From the NCBI GenBank assembly GCA_005405945.1, contig BJHW01000001.1, forward strand, positions 1,240,001 to 1,304,000: a stretch of DNA of 64,000 nt. Direction: 5' to 3'. Below, one piece after another: positions 29,140 to 38,793 of this stretch. Every line of letters begins with the position of its first letter. Position 1 is the first letter of the stretch. The DNA is from Streptomyces violaceusniger (GTDB taxonomy: Bacteria > Actinomycetota > Actinomycetes > Streptomycetales > Streptomycetaceae). The notes under the pieces were generated by a model. That model had not been told where the DNA came from. It saw only the letters and a program-made list of their open reading frames with translations, and did not search any database. Position numbers and translations under genes: made by a program.

Positions 29140-30467
29140 CTAACGCACCAGGCAGGGTCGCTTGTTGTCGAAGGTCCAGCCCGGAATGAGATAGCGCATG
29201 CCCACCGCGTCGTCCCGCGCCCCAGCGCCTTCTCCTGGTAGAGGGCGTGGGCGGCGAGAAGCCGGTCGCGGTCGAGCCGGATCCCCAGCCCGGGGGCGTC
29301 CGGGATGGCGATCTCGCCACCGGCGATCCTCGGCGGCTCGACGGTGAGCCGCTCCAGCCCCTCCTGCCAGATCCAGTGGGTGTCCAGGGCGTTGTACGCG
29401 CCCGGGGCGGCGGCTCCGCAGTGGGCCACCATCGCCAGGGAGATGTCGAAGTGGTTGTTGGAGTGGCAGCCCCAGGTCAGGCCCATCTCATGGCAGAGCT
29501 GGGCCACCCGTACCGACCCCTGCATGGTCCAGAAGTGGGGGTCGGCCAGCGGGATGGAGACGGACTGGAGCGCCAGCGCGTGGGTCATCTGCCGCCAGTC
29601 CGTGGCGATCATGTTGGTGGCCGTGGGCAGTCCGGTGGCGCGCCGGAACTCGGCCAGGATCTCCCGGCCCGAGTAGCCGTCCTCGGCGCCGCACGGGTCC
29701 TCGGCATAGGCGAGCGTGCCGAGCAGCGGTCGGCACAGCTCGATCGCCTCGCGGAGCGACCAGGCGCCGTTGGGGTCGAGGGTGATACGGGCCTCGGGGA
29801 ACCGCTCCTTGAGCGCTCGTACCGCCTTGACCTCCTCGTTTCCCTCCAGGACCCCGCCCTTGAGCTTGAAGTCCGCGAAGCCGTAGAGGTCGTAGGTGGC
29901 CTCGGCCTGACGGACGATCGCCTCGGGGGTCAGCGCCTCCTCGTGGCGGATGCGGTACCACTCGGCGTCGGCGTCGGGCTCCCGGACGTACTCCAGATCG
30001 GTCCGGTCGGGGTCGCCGACGTAGAACAGATAGCCCAGGACCCGTACCGCGTCGCGCTGCTGCCCGTCGCCCAGGAGCGCCGCGACGGGCACCTCCAGAT
30101 GCTGTCCCAGCAGGTCCAGCAGGGCCGACTCGACGGCGGTGACGGCGTGCACGGTGGTGCGCAGATCGAAGGTCTGGGTGCCCCGGCCCCCGGCGTCGCG
30201 GTCGCCGAACCGCTGCCCGATCTCGCGCAGCACCCGCTTGTAGTCGCCCACCCGCGCCCCGACCACGAGGGATTCGGCGTCCCGCAGCGTCTGGGTGATC
30301 TTCTCACCGCCAGGGACCTCGCCCAGTCCGGTACGGCCCTCGGAGTCCTCGAGGACCACCACGTTGCGGGTGAAGTAGGGGCCGTGGGCGCCGGAGAGGT
30401 TCAGCTCCATGCTGTCCCGGCCGGCTACCGGGTAGACGGAGAACGAGGTGACGGTCGGCTGGCTCAT
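29140..30467 (-). CDS. gudD: glucarate dehydratase, one frameshift near the 3' end
   Basis: A 442-residue enolase-superfamily enzyme that dehydrates D-glucarate (and L-idarate) to 5-keto-4-deoxyglucarate. Key residues are visible: KxK in FADFKLKGG, metal Asp in LDPNGAW, Glu in AEDPCG, Asn in TNMIATDW and the base His in CHSNNHFD. A missing base in the C-run at 29220-29223 shifts the end; in the other frame [19 protein letters not shown] and KRPCLVR then a stop at 29140 restore the family's normal terminus. AAGGA precedes the ATG. It follows the GntP permease gene by 32 bases in the same direction. Confidence 0.93.
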
Positions 30468-30499
30468 CGTGGCGTCCTTGGGTCGGTGGAGATCATACG

Positions 30500-31831
30500 T
30501 CAAAAGGCTTCGAGGACGGCCTCGACGGCCAGCACGCCGCCGAGGCCGAGGACCGCGAGCACGGTGGTGTAGGTGGTGCGCGCCTTGATGGCGTCGATGA
30601 CGGAGAGGTTGAAGTACTCCTTGAACATCCAGAAGCCGGGGTCGTTCACATGGCTGAACGCGATCGATCCACAGGAGACGGCGAGGACCATCAGCTCGGG
30701 CTGGACTCCGCCGTTCTCCAGGAGCGGCTGCACCACACCGGCGGCGGTGACCACGGCGACCGTGGCGGATCCGAGCGCCACCCGCAGGACGACGGCGATG
30801 AGCCAGGCGAGGATGATCGGCGAGATGGACCAGTCGTCGGTGAGGTCCTTGATGTAGTCGGATATCCCGCCCTCGACCAGGACGTTCTTGAACGCGCCAC
30901 CGGCCCCGATGACCAGCAGGATCATCGCCATCGCCTGAGCGGCGGAGTTGCAGGAGGCGCTGACCTCGGACAGGCTCCGGCCGATCCGGGGGCCGAACGC
31001 CCACACCGCCAGCAGCAGGGTCAGCAGCAGGGCAATCGGGGCGGATCCGATGAAGGTGACGAAGTGCAGGACCGGGCTGTCGCCGGAGGCGGCCATGTCG
31101 GTCACCGCGGCGCCGGCGATCAGCACCACCGGGACCAGGGCCACGAACAGGGACCAGCCGAGGCCCGGCATCTCCTCCTCGGTGAAGGTTCGCTCGCTGA
31201 CCAGGCCCTTGGGGATCTCGGGGTCCATCCGGCGGACGAACGGCAGGCGCGGCCACACCAGGGCGATCAGCGCACCGGCCGGGACGGCGATGAACAGCCC
31301 GTAGAACAGGGTCAGGCCGACGGAGGCGTGGAAGGTCGAGGCCACCGCGGTGGGGCCGGGGTGGGGCGGCAGGAAGCTGTGCATGGTGGACAGGGCGATG
31401 GACATCGGAAGGCCGACCCACAGCAGGTTCTTGCGGGTGACCCGGACGATGGTGAACGCCACCGGCACGATGATGACGAAGGCCACCTCGTAGAACATGG
31501 TCACGCCGATGAGCATGGCGGTGACCACCATCGCCACCTGGACCCAGCGCAGTCCGAAGGTGTCGATGAGGGTGTTGGCTATGCGCTGGGCGGCGCCGCA
31601 GTCGCCCATGACCCGGCCGACCATGGCGCCCAGACCGACGACGAGCATGGTGTCGCCGATCTGACCCCCGACGCCCTCTCCGAGGACATCGGGGATCTTC
31701 TCCATCTCGACCCCCTGCACCAGCGCGACGCCGACGGCCACGAGGAGCAGGGCGATGAAGCCGTTGAGCTTCAGCTTGGTCATGAGAAACAGCAGGATCG
31801 CCACGCTGATTCCGACGACGACTAGAGGCAT
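30500..31831 (-). CDS. GntP-family gluconate/aldarate permease
   Basis: The 443-residue membrane protein has about 12 hydrophobic helices and family motifs [55 protein letters not shown] and [17 protein letters not shown]. GntP transporters import gluconate and related sugar acids with protons. The ATG at 31831 follows AAAGGGAA and starts at the first helix. Its position directly before gudD suggests glucarate or a related aldarate as substrate. Transcription probably starts from the A/T-rich region near 31916-31939. Confidence 0.92.
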   Translation of the reverse strand: MPLVVVGISVAILLFLMTKLKLNGFIALLLVAVGVALVQGVEMEKIPDVLGEGVGGQIGDTMLVVGLGAMVGRVMGDCGAAQRIANTLIDTFGLRWVQVAMVVTAMLIGVTMFYEVAFVIIVPVAFTIVRVTRKNLLWVGLPMSIALSTMHSFLPPHPGPTAVASTFHASVGLTLFYGLFIAVPAGALIALVWPRLPFVRRMDPEIPKGLVSERTFTEEEMPGLGWSLFVALVPVVLIAGAAVTDMAASGDSPVLHFVTFIGSAPIALLLTLLLAVWAFGPRIGRSLSEVSASCNSAAQAMAMILLVIGAGGAFKNVLVEGGISDYIKDLTDDWSISPIILAWLIAVVLRVALGSATVAVVTAAGVVQPLLENGGVQPELMVLAVSCGSIAFSHVNDPGFWMFKEYFNLSVIDAIKARTTYTTVLAVLGLGGVLAVEAVLEAF

Positions 31832-31915
31832 GTCTTCAGTTCCCTTTGAACTGCGGCCGGTTGAGCCGGAGACTCGAACGGCTGCCAGACGGACCAAGGA
31901 GTCCACGTACATGCA

Positions 31916-31939
31916 CTCCGTCTATATATGCAGATGGAG
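31916..31939. promoter_or_regulatory. A/T-rich imperfect palindrome upstream of gntP-gudD
   Basis: CTCCGTCTATATATGCAGAT followed by GGAG forms an imperfect dyad (CTCC-n-TCT ... AGA-n-GGAG) in a region with a TATATA core that stands out against the G/C-rich surroundings. Its position 85-108 bases upstream of gntP fits an operator or promoter. No factor can be assigned. Confidence 0.4.
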
Positions 31940-32012
31940 GCTAGAGGGGTGAACACCGCCGGTCAATGGGTATGGCCATGGGATCCATGACCGGCGCGGG
32001 CGCGAAACGGGC

Positions 32013-33188
32013 TTATCGGGCGCCGAACTCCGCCTCGGCACCCGTCCAGGCGCGGGCCTGCTCGCTGAGGGTGATGCCGAGACCGGGCCGTGCGGACACC
32101 CGCATCCGGCCGTCGCGGATCTCCAGCCGCTCGTTGAACAGCGGCTCCAGCCAGTCGAAGTGCTCCACCCACGGCTCCTGCGGATAGGCGGCCGCGAGAT
32201 GGAGGTGAATCTCCATCGCGAAGTGCGGGGCGAGTTGCAGATGGTGCTGCTCGGCGAGGGTGGCCAGCTTGAGGAACTGGGTGATGCCGCCGATGCGCGG
32301 TGCGTCGGGCTGAATGATGTCCGCCGCGCTGTGGCGTATCAGCTCCCAGTGTTCGGCCACGCTGGCCAGCATCTCCCCGGTGGCCACGGAGGTGTCCAGC
32401 GAGGCGGCGAGGGCCGCGTGACCGGCAGCGTCATAGGCGTCCAGCGGCTCCTCGATCCAGACCAGGCCGAACTCCTCGAAGGCGCGCCCCATGCGCTGTG
32501 CGGTGGGCCGGTCCCACTGCTGATTGGCGTCCACCATGAGCGGTACGTCGTCGCCCAGGTGCTCCCGTACGGCGGTCAGCCGGCGCAGGTCCTCCTTGCC
32601 GTCCGGCTGGCCCACCTTGATCTTGATACCGCCGATTCCGCTGGCCAGGGAGGCCGTCGCGTTCTCCAGCAGTTGCTCGGTCGGCGTGTGCAGAAAGCCA
32701 CCGGAGGTGTTGTAGCAGCGGACGGTGTCGCGGTGTGCGCCCAGCAGCTTGGCCAGCGGCAGCCCGGCCCGCTTGGCCTTGAGGTCCCACAGGGCGATGT
32801 CGAAGGCCGCGATCGCCTGCGTGGACAGCCCGCTGCGGCCCACGGAGGCGCCGGCCCACACCAGTTTCGTCCAGATCTTGGCGATGTCGCTGGGGTCCTC
32901 GCCGAGGAGGGTGGGCGCGATCTCCCGGGCGTGGGCGAACTGGCCGGGCCCTCCGGCGCGCTTGGAGTAGCTGAAGCCGATGCCCTCGTGTCCCTCCTCG
33001 GTGGCGAGTTCGACGAAGAGGAAGGCCACTTCCGTCATCGGCTTCTGGCGCCCGGTGAGCACCTTGGCGTCGCTGATGGGAGTGGCCAGGGGAAGGACGA
33101 CCGAGGACACTCGGATCCAGGAGACCCGGTCGAGGGTCGCCTCACCTGCCTGCTGCGCGGCCTGCGTTGCCGTATGCGATGTGGTCAC
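32013..33188 (-). CDS. L-talarate/galactarate dehydratase
   Basis: About 391 residues of the mandelate-racemase subgroup. VVLPLATPISDAKVLTGRQK, FSYSKRAGGPGQFAHAREIA, AFDIALWDLKAKRAGLPLA and CYNTSGGFLHTP follow the Salmonella talarate/galactarate dehydratase closely. Catalytic KxK is in GGIKIKVGQPDG, metal ligands in MVDANQQWD, WIEEPLD and TGEML, and the His-Asp dyad in QPDAPRIGG and LAPHFAMEIH. The product, 5-keto-4-deoxyglucarate, is the same as that of gudD, so the two enzymes funnel different aldarates into one pathway. Start is one of two adjacent GTG codons (33191/33188) after GGGA. Divergent from a LysR gene. Confidence 0.92.
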   Translation of the reverse strand: MTTSHTATQAAQQAGEATLDRVSWIRVSSVVLPLATPISDAKVLTGRQKPMTEVAFLFVELATEEGHEGIGFSYSKRAGGPGQFAHAREIAPTLLGEDPSDIAKIWTKLVWAGASVGRSGLSTQAIAAFDIALWDLKAKRAGLPLAKLLGAHRDTVRCYNTSGGFLHTPTEQLLENATASLASGIGGIKIKVGQPDGKEDLRRLTAVREHLGDDVPLMVDANQQWDRPTAQRMGRAFEEFGLVWIEEPLDAYDAAGHAALAASLDTSVATGEMLASVAEHWELIRHSAADIIQPDAPRIGGITQFLKLATLAEQHHLQLAPHFAMEIHLHLAAAYPQEPWVEHFDWLEPLFNERLEIRDGRMRVSARPGLGITLSEQARAWTGAEAEFGAR

Positions 33189-33341
33189 CACGTGTTGTCC
33201 CTGTGTATGAGCCCGTGTGCGGGGCGAGTGGATGTCGTCGGAACCGCCCCGGGCGGCCGACGAGCTCCTTTGCAAGCTAAGGTCGCCGGACGATCTACGT
33301 CTAACTTAAAATTGGCATGCGTTGATACCGGGAGAGCATCG

Positions 33342-34244
33342 TTGTTCACGCTCATGCAACTCACCAGCTTTGTGACGGTCGCCGAGGAGCTGCATTTCAC
33401 CCGGGCCGCGGAGCGGCTGAAGATGACCCAGCCGCCGCTGAGCCGCCAGATCCAGCTGCTGGAGACCGAGTTGCGGGTCCAGTTGCTGGAGCGCACCAAC
33501 CGCTCGGTGCGGCTCACCCCCGCGGGACGCGCCTTCCTCACCGAGGCCCGCCGCATCCTGCGCCAGTCCGAGCACGCCGTGCTCGCCGCCCAGCAGGTGG
33601 CCACGGGCGAGGCGGGGAGCATCGCCATCGGCTTCACCGCGGCCAGCGCCCACTCCGTGCTCGGCACACTGCTGGAGATCGCGCGTGCGGCCATGCCGGG
33701 CGCGGAGATCACCCTGCGCGAGATGGTCACCCGTGACCAGCTGGAGGCCGTCACCGAGCAGAGCCTGGACCTGGGCCTGGTGCGGCCCTCGGTCACCGGA
33801 CCGGATCTGCGCTCCCGGCCCGCGGCCCGGGAGCGGCTGCTCGCCGCCCTGCCGACCGGGCATCCGCTGGCGGCGGGTGAAGGGCCGCTGAGAGTGGCCG
33901 ACTTCGACGGGCAGGAACTGCTGATGTACTCGCCCATCGAGGCGCGCTACTTCAACGAGCTGCTCATCAGCATCTTCCGTGCCGCACACGCCACCCCGGT
34001 CTTCTCCCAGTACCTGAGCCAGGTCCACACCATCCTGGCGCTGGTGAACGGCGGCTGGGGAGTGGCCCTGGTCCCGGAGACCGCCGCCCGGCCGCGCTAC
34101 CCGGGCATCGTCTTCAAATCGGTGGAGTTGACCACTCCGGAGCCGGTAGAACTCAACCTCGTGTGGCGCAAGAACAACGACAACCCGGCCCTGCACGCGC
34201 TTCTCCGCCACGCGGCCGCCCTTCTTCCCGACCGAGGAGCCTGA
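33342..34244 (+). CDS. LysR-family regulator of the aldarate locus
   Basis: About 300 residues: LMQLTSFVTVAEELHFTRAA, then AERLKMTQPPLSRQIQLLET with the LysR helix-turn-helix, and an effector domain from ~90 (SIAIGFTAASAHSVLGTLLE). The TTG at 33342 is chosen because GGGAGA lies seven bases before it; the ATG at 33354 would be 19 bases away. The 150-base divergent region to the dehydratase gene holds an A/T-rich stretch (CTTAAAATTGGCATGC, 33304-33319) that is likely the promoter/operator. Inducer is probably an aldarate or its keto-deoxy product. Confidence 0.9.
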   Translation: MFTLMQLTSFVTVAEELHFTRAAERLKMTQPPLSRQIQLLETELRVQLLERTNRSVRLTPAGRAFLTEARRILRQSEHAVLAAQQVATGEAGSIAIGFTAASAHSVLGTLLEIARAAMPGAEITLREMVTRDQLEAVTEQSLDLGLVRPSVTGPDLRSRPAARERLLAALPTGHPLAAGEGPLRVADFDGQELLMYSPIEARYFNELLISIFRAAHATPVFSQYLSQVHTILALVNGGWGVALVPETAARPRYPGIVFKSVELTTPEPVELNLVWRKNNDNPALHALLRHAAALLPDRGA

Positions 34245-34249
34245 CCGGC

Positions 34250-35535
34250 GTGACTCCCAGACCCCCCGGTCGCCTGCTGCGGCGCCACCGCGACTTCCGG
34301 CTGCTGTGGTGCGGTGAGACCGCGGGGAAGTACGGTTCGGCCGTCACCGTTGTGACGATGCCGCTGATCGCGGTCTCCACCCTGCACGCGGACACCTTCG
34401 AGGTCGGTCTGCTGGCCGCCACCGCCTGGGCCCCGTGGCTGCTCATCGGCCTTCCGGCGGGGGCGTGGGTGGACCGGCTGCCCAGAAGGCCGGTCATGGT
34501 GGCCGCCGCGGTGGTCTCGCTGGTGCTGTTCGCGTCCGTCCCGGTGGCCGCCCGGTCCGGTCTGCTGAGCGTCGGAGTGCTGCTGGCCGTCGCCCTGCTG
34601 ACGGGTACGGCGGCGGTGTTCTTCCAAACCGCCTACAGCGCGTATCTCGCCGGGCTCCTGGACCCCGCCGACCAGCCCGAGGGCAATGCCAAACTGCACG
34701 GCAGCGCGTCCGCCGCGCAGATCGCCGGACAGGGCTCCGGCGGTCTGATCGCACAGCTGGCGGGCGCGGTGAACGGGATGTTCGTCAACGCCGCGACCTT
34801 ATCGGTCTCCCTTCTCTGCCTGACCGGCATCCGCTTCCGCGAACCGCGCGTCCCCCGGGCCGAGCGCCCGCCCGCGCGCTGGCCCGCGAGGTGGCCGAGG
34901 GGCTGCGGCTGATCGCAGGCGACCGGTGGCTGCGCACCCTGACGCTCTTCGCGGCCGCGTCCAATCTGGCGCTGATGGGATACCAGTCGATTCAGGTGGT
35001 CTTCCTGGTCCGGACCATCGGTCTGTCACCGGGGCTGGTCGGCGGCCTCATCTCGGCCGTCAGCCTCGGAGGCGTCGCCGGGGCGTTCTGCGCCCGCCGC
35101 GTCGCCGCCCGGGTCGGCGACGCACGGGCGACCCTCGTGTTCGAAGTGGGGCTGGCCGTGGGCGCCCTGCTCATGCCGATGACCGTCGAGGGGCCCGGAT
35201 TGGTGCTCTTCGTGGCGGGCGGTGTCTGCGTCACCGCCGGTGTGGTGGGCGGCAATGTGATCAAGGCGAGCTTTCAGCAGCGCTACTGCCCGCCGGAGCT
35301 CCTCGGGCGGCTCACCGCGACATCGGCGTTCGTCAGCTATGGAACGCTGCCCCTCGGGGCTCTGCTCGGCGGTGCGCTCGGCACCGCGCTGGGCCTGCGC
35401 GCCGCCATGTGGATCACCTCGGCGGGCATTCCGCTCGCCGGGCTGATCCTTCTCTTCTCCCCCATCCGGCGCTCCCGGGACCTCCCGGGGTCCACCCCGC
35501 CCCGGCCACACCATGAAGCCCCCGCCACAGCGTGA
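34250..35535 (+). CDS. MFS transporter (MFS_3/EntS-like), frameshifted
   Basis: About 428 residues in two frames joined near 34860-34885. The first half has LLRRHRDFRLLWCGETAGKY, GAWVDRLPRRPVMVAAA and FVNAATLSVSLLCLTGIRF; the second resumes REVAEGLRLIAGDRWLRTLT and LFAAASNLALMGYQSIQVVF. This is the usual 12-helix exporter of the enterobactin-exporter/multidrug group. GTG at 34250 lies five bases after the LysR stop with GAGGAG inside the LysR end, so it is likely co-transcribed with LysR. Whether it belongs to aldarate metabolism is doubtful. Confidence 0.78.
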
Positions 35536-35612
35536 AGGCCCCTCCACATCATGAAGGCCACGGCGAGCGGTGCCGCACCGGCCCGGGAAACCGCCCGCGA
35601 TGGGGGCCCGTT

Positions 35613-35639
35613 GCCGTATGCCGTATGCCGTATGCCGTA
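35613..35639. repeat. tandem GCCGTAT repeat
   Basis: The 7-bp unit GCCGTAT is repeated 3.9 times in the 184-bp gap between the MFS and P450 genes. Just before it, three imperfect copies of a CCACANCATGAAGGCCC-type sequence occur at 35507-35560. No gene is seen in this gap. Confidence 0.7.
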
Positions 35640-35719
35640 GGGCTCGCGTCGCCCGGCCCACCGTGCGGAGCTAGGCTCGAAAGGGAGGGACTCGGTTCGC
35701 CTTCGAAGGGAGCGTTTCC

Positions 35720-36974
35720 GTGTCCGTCACATCACGCGCGTCGGCTCCGGCGCCGCTGCCCAGACACCGCGACTGCCCCTTCGACCCGCCCGGTGCCTAC
35801 GCGGCGCTGCGGGAGGAGGGCGGGGCCAGTCGGCTGGCCTTTCCGGACGGCAAGGCGGGCTGGCTGCTCACCCGGCACGAGGACGTGACGCGGCTGCTGG
35901 CGGACGACCGCTTCAGCTCGGACCGCCGCCGCGCCTCCTCACCGGTGCACGCGTTTCCGGTCCGCCCGGACGACCGCCGCATGCTGGGCTCGTTCATCGG
36001 CATGGACCCACCCGAGCACACCCGCTACCGGCGACTGCTGAGCAAGTGGTTCACCGCGCGGGGGCTGCGGGGCTGGGACCGCGGATCGAGGAGATCGTCG
36101 AGGACCACCTGGCCGCGATGGAGCGCTCCGGTCCCCGGCCGACCTGGTGACCTCCTTCGCCCAGCCGATCCCGTCGCTGGTGATCTGCGAGCTGCTGGGG
36201 GTGCCGTACGAGGACCGGGCCGACTTCCAGCGGTGGGCCACCGTTCTGCTCCGGCTCGGCCAGCGCGAGGAGGAGGTCTACGCGGCCCGGGACGCGCTGT
36301 GGGAGTACATGCGGGGGCTGATCGGCGCCAAGCGGCACCGGCCGGACGAGGCGCTGCTCTCGCGTCTGGTCAACGGCGATAACGGCACGCCCGGCGGCCC
36401 CGGCAGCGCCACGGCGGCCGGGCTGACCGCCGAGGAGCTGACCGGTGTGGGGCTGCTGCTGCTCGTCGCGGGCCATGAGACGACGGCGAACATGCTGTCC
36501 CTGGGCACCTACGCGCTGCTGCGCCACCCCGAGCAGTCGCGCGGGGTGCGCGAGCGGCCCGAGCTGATCGACCACGCGGTCGAGGAGCTGCTGCGGTATC
36601 TGACCATCGTCCAGTTCGGGATCGTACGGGTCGCCCGGGAGGACCTCGAGATCGCCGGGGCGCGGGTACGGGCCGGGGAGACGGTGGTCGGGGCGCTGGC
36701 CTCGGCCAACCGGGACCCCTCGCGGTTCGCCGCCCCGGACACCCTGGACGTCACCCGCGACCCGGGCGATCAGATCGCCTTCGGCCACGGCATCCACCAG
36801 TGTCTGGGCCAGCATCTGGCGCGGATGGAGATGCGGACGGGCTTTCCGGCCCTGCTGCGGCGCTTCCCCACGCTCCGCCTGGCGGTGCCGCCCGACGAGG
36901 TGCCGCTGCGCCACGACATGCTGATCTACGGAGTCCACCGGCTCCCGGTCACCTGGGACCGGGCCGTCGGTTAG
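35720..36974 (+). CDS. cytochrome P450 (CYP105-like), two frameshifts
   Basis: About 418 residues once two bases are restored near 36079 (CC) and 36133-36138 (CCCCGG). Visible are HRDCPFDPPGAYAALREEGG, the C-helix MDPPEHTRYRRLLSKWFTAR, the region RIEEIVEDHLAAMER in the middle frame, the I-helix LLLLVAGHETTANMLSLGTY, the K-helix EELLRYL and the haem loop FGHGIHQCLGQHLARMEM with its Cys ligand. Soluble class I bacterial P450, needing ferredoxin partners encoded elsewhere. GTG start follows GAAGGGAG. As written the protein would be truncated. Substrate unknown; the CYP105 resemblance is by motif spacing only. Confidence 0.82.
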
Positions 36975-36976
36975 GG

Positions 36977-37157
36977 TCCTTCTGGCGGATCTCCGTGGAG
37001 GAAGGAGCGCCCGCCGCGCAGCGGCCGAAGACCGCAGCCGGGGCGTGCTCTCGGCGCGCCGCGCGGAGGCCCTCGTAGCGGAGCTACTCGGGCTTTCGTG
37101 CGGTGCGGCGAGAGGGCGTGCCGGGCGCCGCGACGCCACGGAGATCCGTCAGAAGGA
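36977..37157. repeat. 181-bp palindromic element with 22-bp inverted ends
   Basis: The ends TCCTTCTGGCGGATCTCCGT (36977 onward) and ACGGAGATCCGTCAGAAGGA (to 37157) form 22-bp inverted repeats with one mismatch. The interior is itself a long imperfect hairpin whose centre is GTAGC-GGA-GCTAC near 37076-37088. It exactly fills the gap between the stop codons of two convergent genes and encodes nothing. From memory, similar sequence recurs between genes in many Streptomyces genomes, so this is a dispersed palindromic repeat, possibly MITE-like, able to act as a bidirectional terminator. Confidence 0.7.
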
Positions 37158-37784
37158 CTAGGCGGCCGGCAGGTCCGCCCACCAGGTGATGCCCTCATGG
37201 CAGGTGTGGCTGCCGTGGCGCGTGGACAGCGCGGTGACGATGCCGAGCCCGCGGCCGTGCTCATCCGGCTCGATGTCCTCGTCCGCCCGCTGATCGGCGG
37301 GGATCGGGCCACCGTCGGTGACCTCGATGCGCAGGCCCGCGCGGCCCTCGCACTCGGTCCAGCTCAGCCGCAGCACGGCCGGGGGCAGGGCGTGCAGGAT
37401 CGCGTTGGTGACCAGCTCCGAGATCACCATGAGCGCCTCGTCGAGCCGGTCGGCCGACAGCTCCCATTCGGACAGCAGCGCGTGCGCCCGCCGCCGTACG
37501 GTGGCGACGGCCTCGCAGATGTGCGGGACGGGCAGGACATGGTCGCCGGCCTCGTCCGCCGAGGGCCGGTCCGGGGCCTCATCGCGCATCGCCGCCGGCG
37601 GTCGGCCCGGGATTTCGCCGCGGGTAGCCGCCGACGCCATCGGGGAGGCCGGGTCCGGCGCCTGGGAGCCGATGAGACGGACGTCGGTGAGATCGACGGG
37701 CCCCGCGACCTGCTCGGTCACGCCGTGCCCGGTGATACCGGGACCGGTGGCGCCGGGCGTCGGCAGGCTCAGTTGTTCCGACAC
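37158..37784 (-). CDS. RsbW-like ATP-binding anti-sigma/regulatory kinase
   Basis: The 208-residue protein has a disordered ~85-residue N-terminus and a C-terminal HATPase_c domain: CEAVATVRRRAHALLSEWEL, LMVISELVTNAILHALPP (N-box with ELVTNA), LRIEVTDGGP (G1) and HGRGLGIVTALSTRHG (G2). Such small kinases in Streptomyces usually partner with STAS anti-sigma antagonists or sigma factors. GAGGAG precedes the GTG start. No partner gene lies nearby, as is common for the many orphan copies in this genus. Confidence 0.85.
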   Translation of the reverse strand: MSEQLSLPTPGATGPGITGHGVTEQVAGPVDLTDVRLIGSQAPDPASPMASAATRGEIPGRPPAAMRDEAPDRPSADEAGDHVLPVPHICEAVATVRRRAHALLSEWELSADRLDEALMVISELVTNAILHALPPAVLRLSWTECEGRAGLRIEVTDGGPIPADQRADEDIEPDEHGRGLGIVTALSTRHGSHTCHEGITWWADLPAA

Positions 37785-37982
37785 GTCTCCTCCTCTCCAA
37801 GCCGGGTGGTGTCGCTCTGCCGGGCACCCTTCGGGCCACCCATCGGCATACTGGTCTTCTTGTCCCGATACGGACGCTATGGGTCCCATCCTCCGGGGTC
37901 AACGAATCCTGGTCGGCATTGCCGAACGTTCGACGTTCTCGCCGACAGGCTGTGCCACTGGCCGAAGAGCTACGATCGCGAC

Positions 37983-38750
37983 ATGGCCGGCCCGGTGCAG
38001 TCCATCGAGCGGGCGGCGGCGATCCTGCGGCTGCTCGCCCAGGGTTCGGGTCGGCTCAGCCTGGGCGAGGTGGCGGCCTCGCTCGGCCTCGCGAAGGGCA
38101 CCGCGCACGGCATCCTGCGCACGCTGCAGAGCGTCGACTTCGTCGAACAGGACAAGGCGACGGGAAAGTACCAGCTCGGCGCGGCGCTGCTGCACCTGGG
38201 GACCAGCTATCTCGACATCAACGAGCTGCGGTCCCGCTCCATCAACTGGACCGACGCCCTGGCCGCGCGCAGCGGTGAGGCGGTCCGCCTCGGAGTGCCC
38301 CTGGAGGGCAAGGTCCTCATCGTCCACCACGTCTTCCGGCCCGATGACACCTTCCAGACCCTGGACGTGGGCTCGCTGCTACCCCTGCACGCCAGCGCGC
38401 TGGGCAAGATCCTGCTGGCGTACGGGACGACTCCCCTGGAGCCGCTCATGGAAACCGAACTGGAGCGCTACACCCGGCACACGCTGGACTCGCCCCAGCA
38501 GCTGAGCCGGGCGCTGGCCGAGATCCGCGACATCGGGTGGGCGTTCGCGGCACAGGAAATGATGATGGGCGAGGCGGACATCGCCGCGCCGATCCGCGGA
38601 CAGGGCGGCCTGGTGGTGGGCGCCGTCGGCGTCTCCGGCGCCGTGGACCGCCTCTGCGACAGCAAGGGACGGCCGCACGGCTCGCTCGTCGGGCTGACGC
38701 GCGACGCCGCCCGGGCGATCTCCCGCGATCTCGGCGCGGGCCGCTGGTGA
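37983..38750 (+). CDS. IclR-family repressor, GylR-type
   Basis: The 255-residue protein has an IclR winged helix ([40 protein letters not shown]) and an effector domain with [40 protein letters not shown] and [16 protein letters not shown]. These segments follow Streptomyces GylR, the repressor of the glycerol operon, whose inducer is glycerol-3-phosphate. It precedes a glycerol kinase gene by 43 bases, as gylR precedes the gyl operon, but no glycerol facilitator or glycerol-3-phosphate dehydrogenase gene follows. Probably a second, partial glycerol locus. Confidence 0.85.
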   Translation: MAGPVQSIERAAAILRLLAQGSGRLSLGEVAASLGLAKGTAHGILRTLQSVDFVEQDKATGKYQLGAALLHLGTSYLDINELRSRSINWTDALAARSGEAVRLGVPLEGKVLIVHHVFRPDDTFQTLDVGSLLPLHASALGKILLAYGTTPLEPLMETELERYTRHTLDSPQQLSRALAEIRDIGWAFAAQEMMMGEADIAAPIRGQGGLVVGAVGVSGAVDRLCDSKGRPHGSLVGLTRDAARAISRDLGAGRW

Positions 38751-38793
38751 TGCCCCGTGCCCTGCTCCAACCCGCCCGAAGGCAGGCCAGGCC

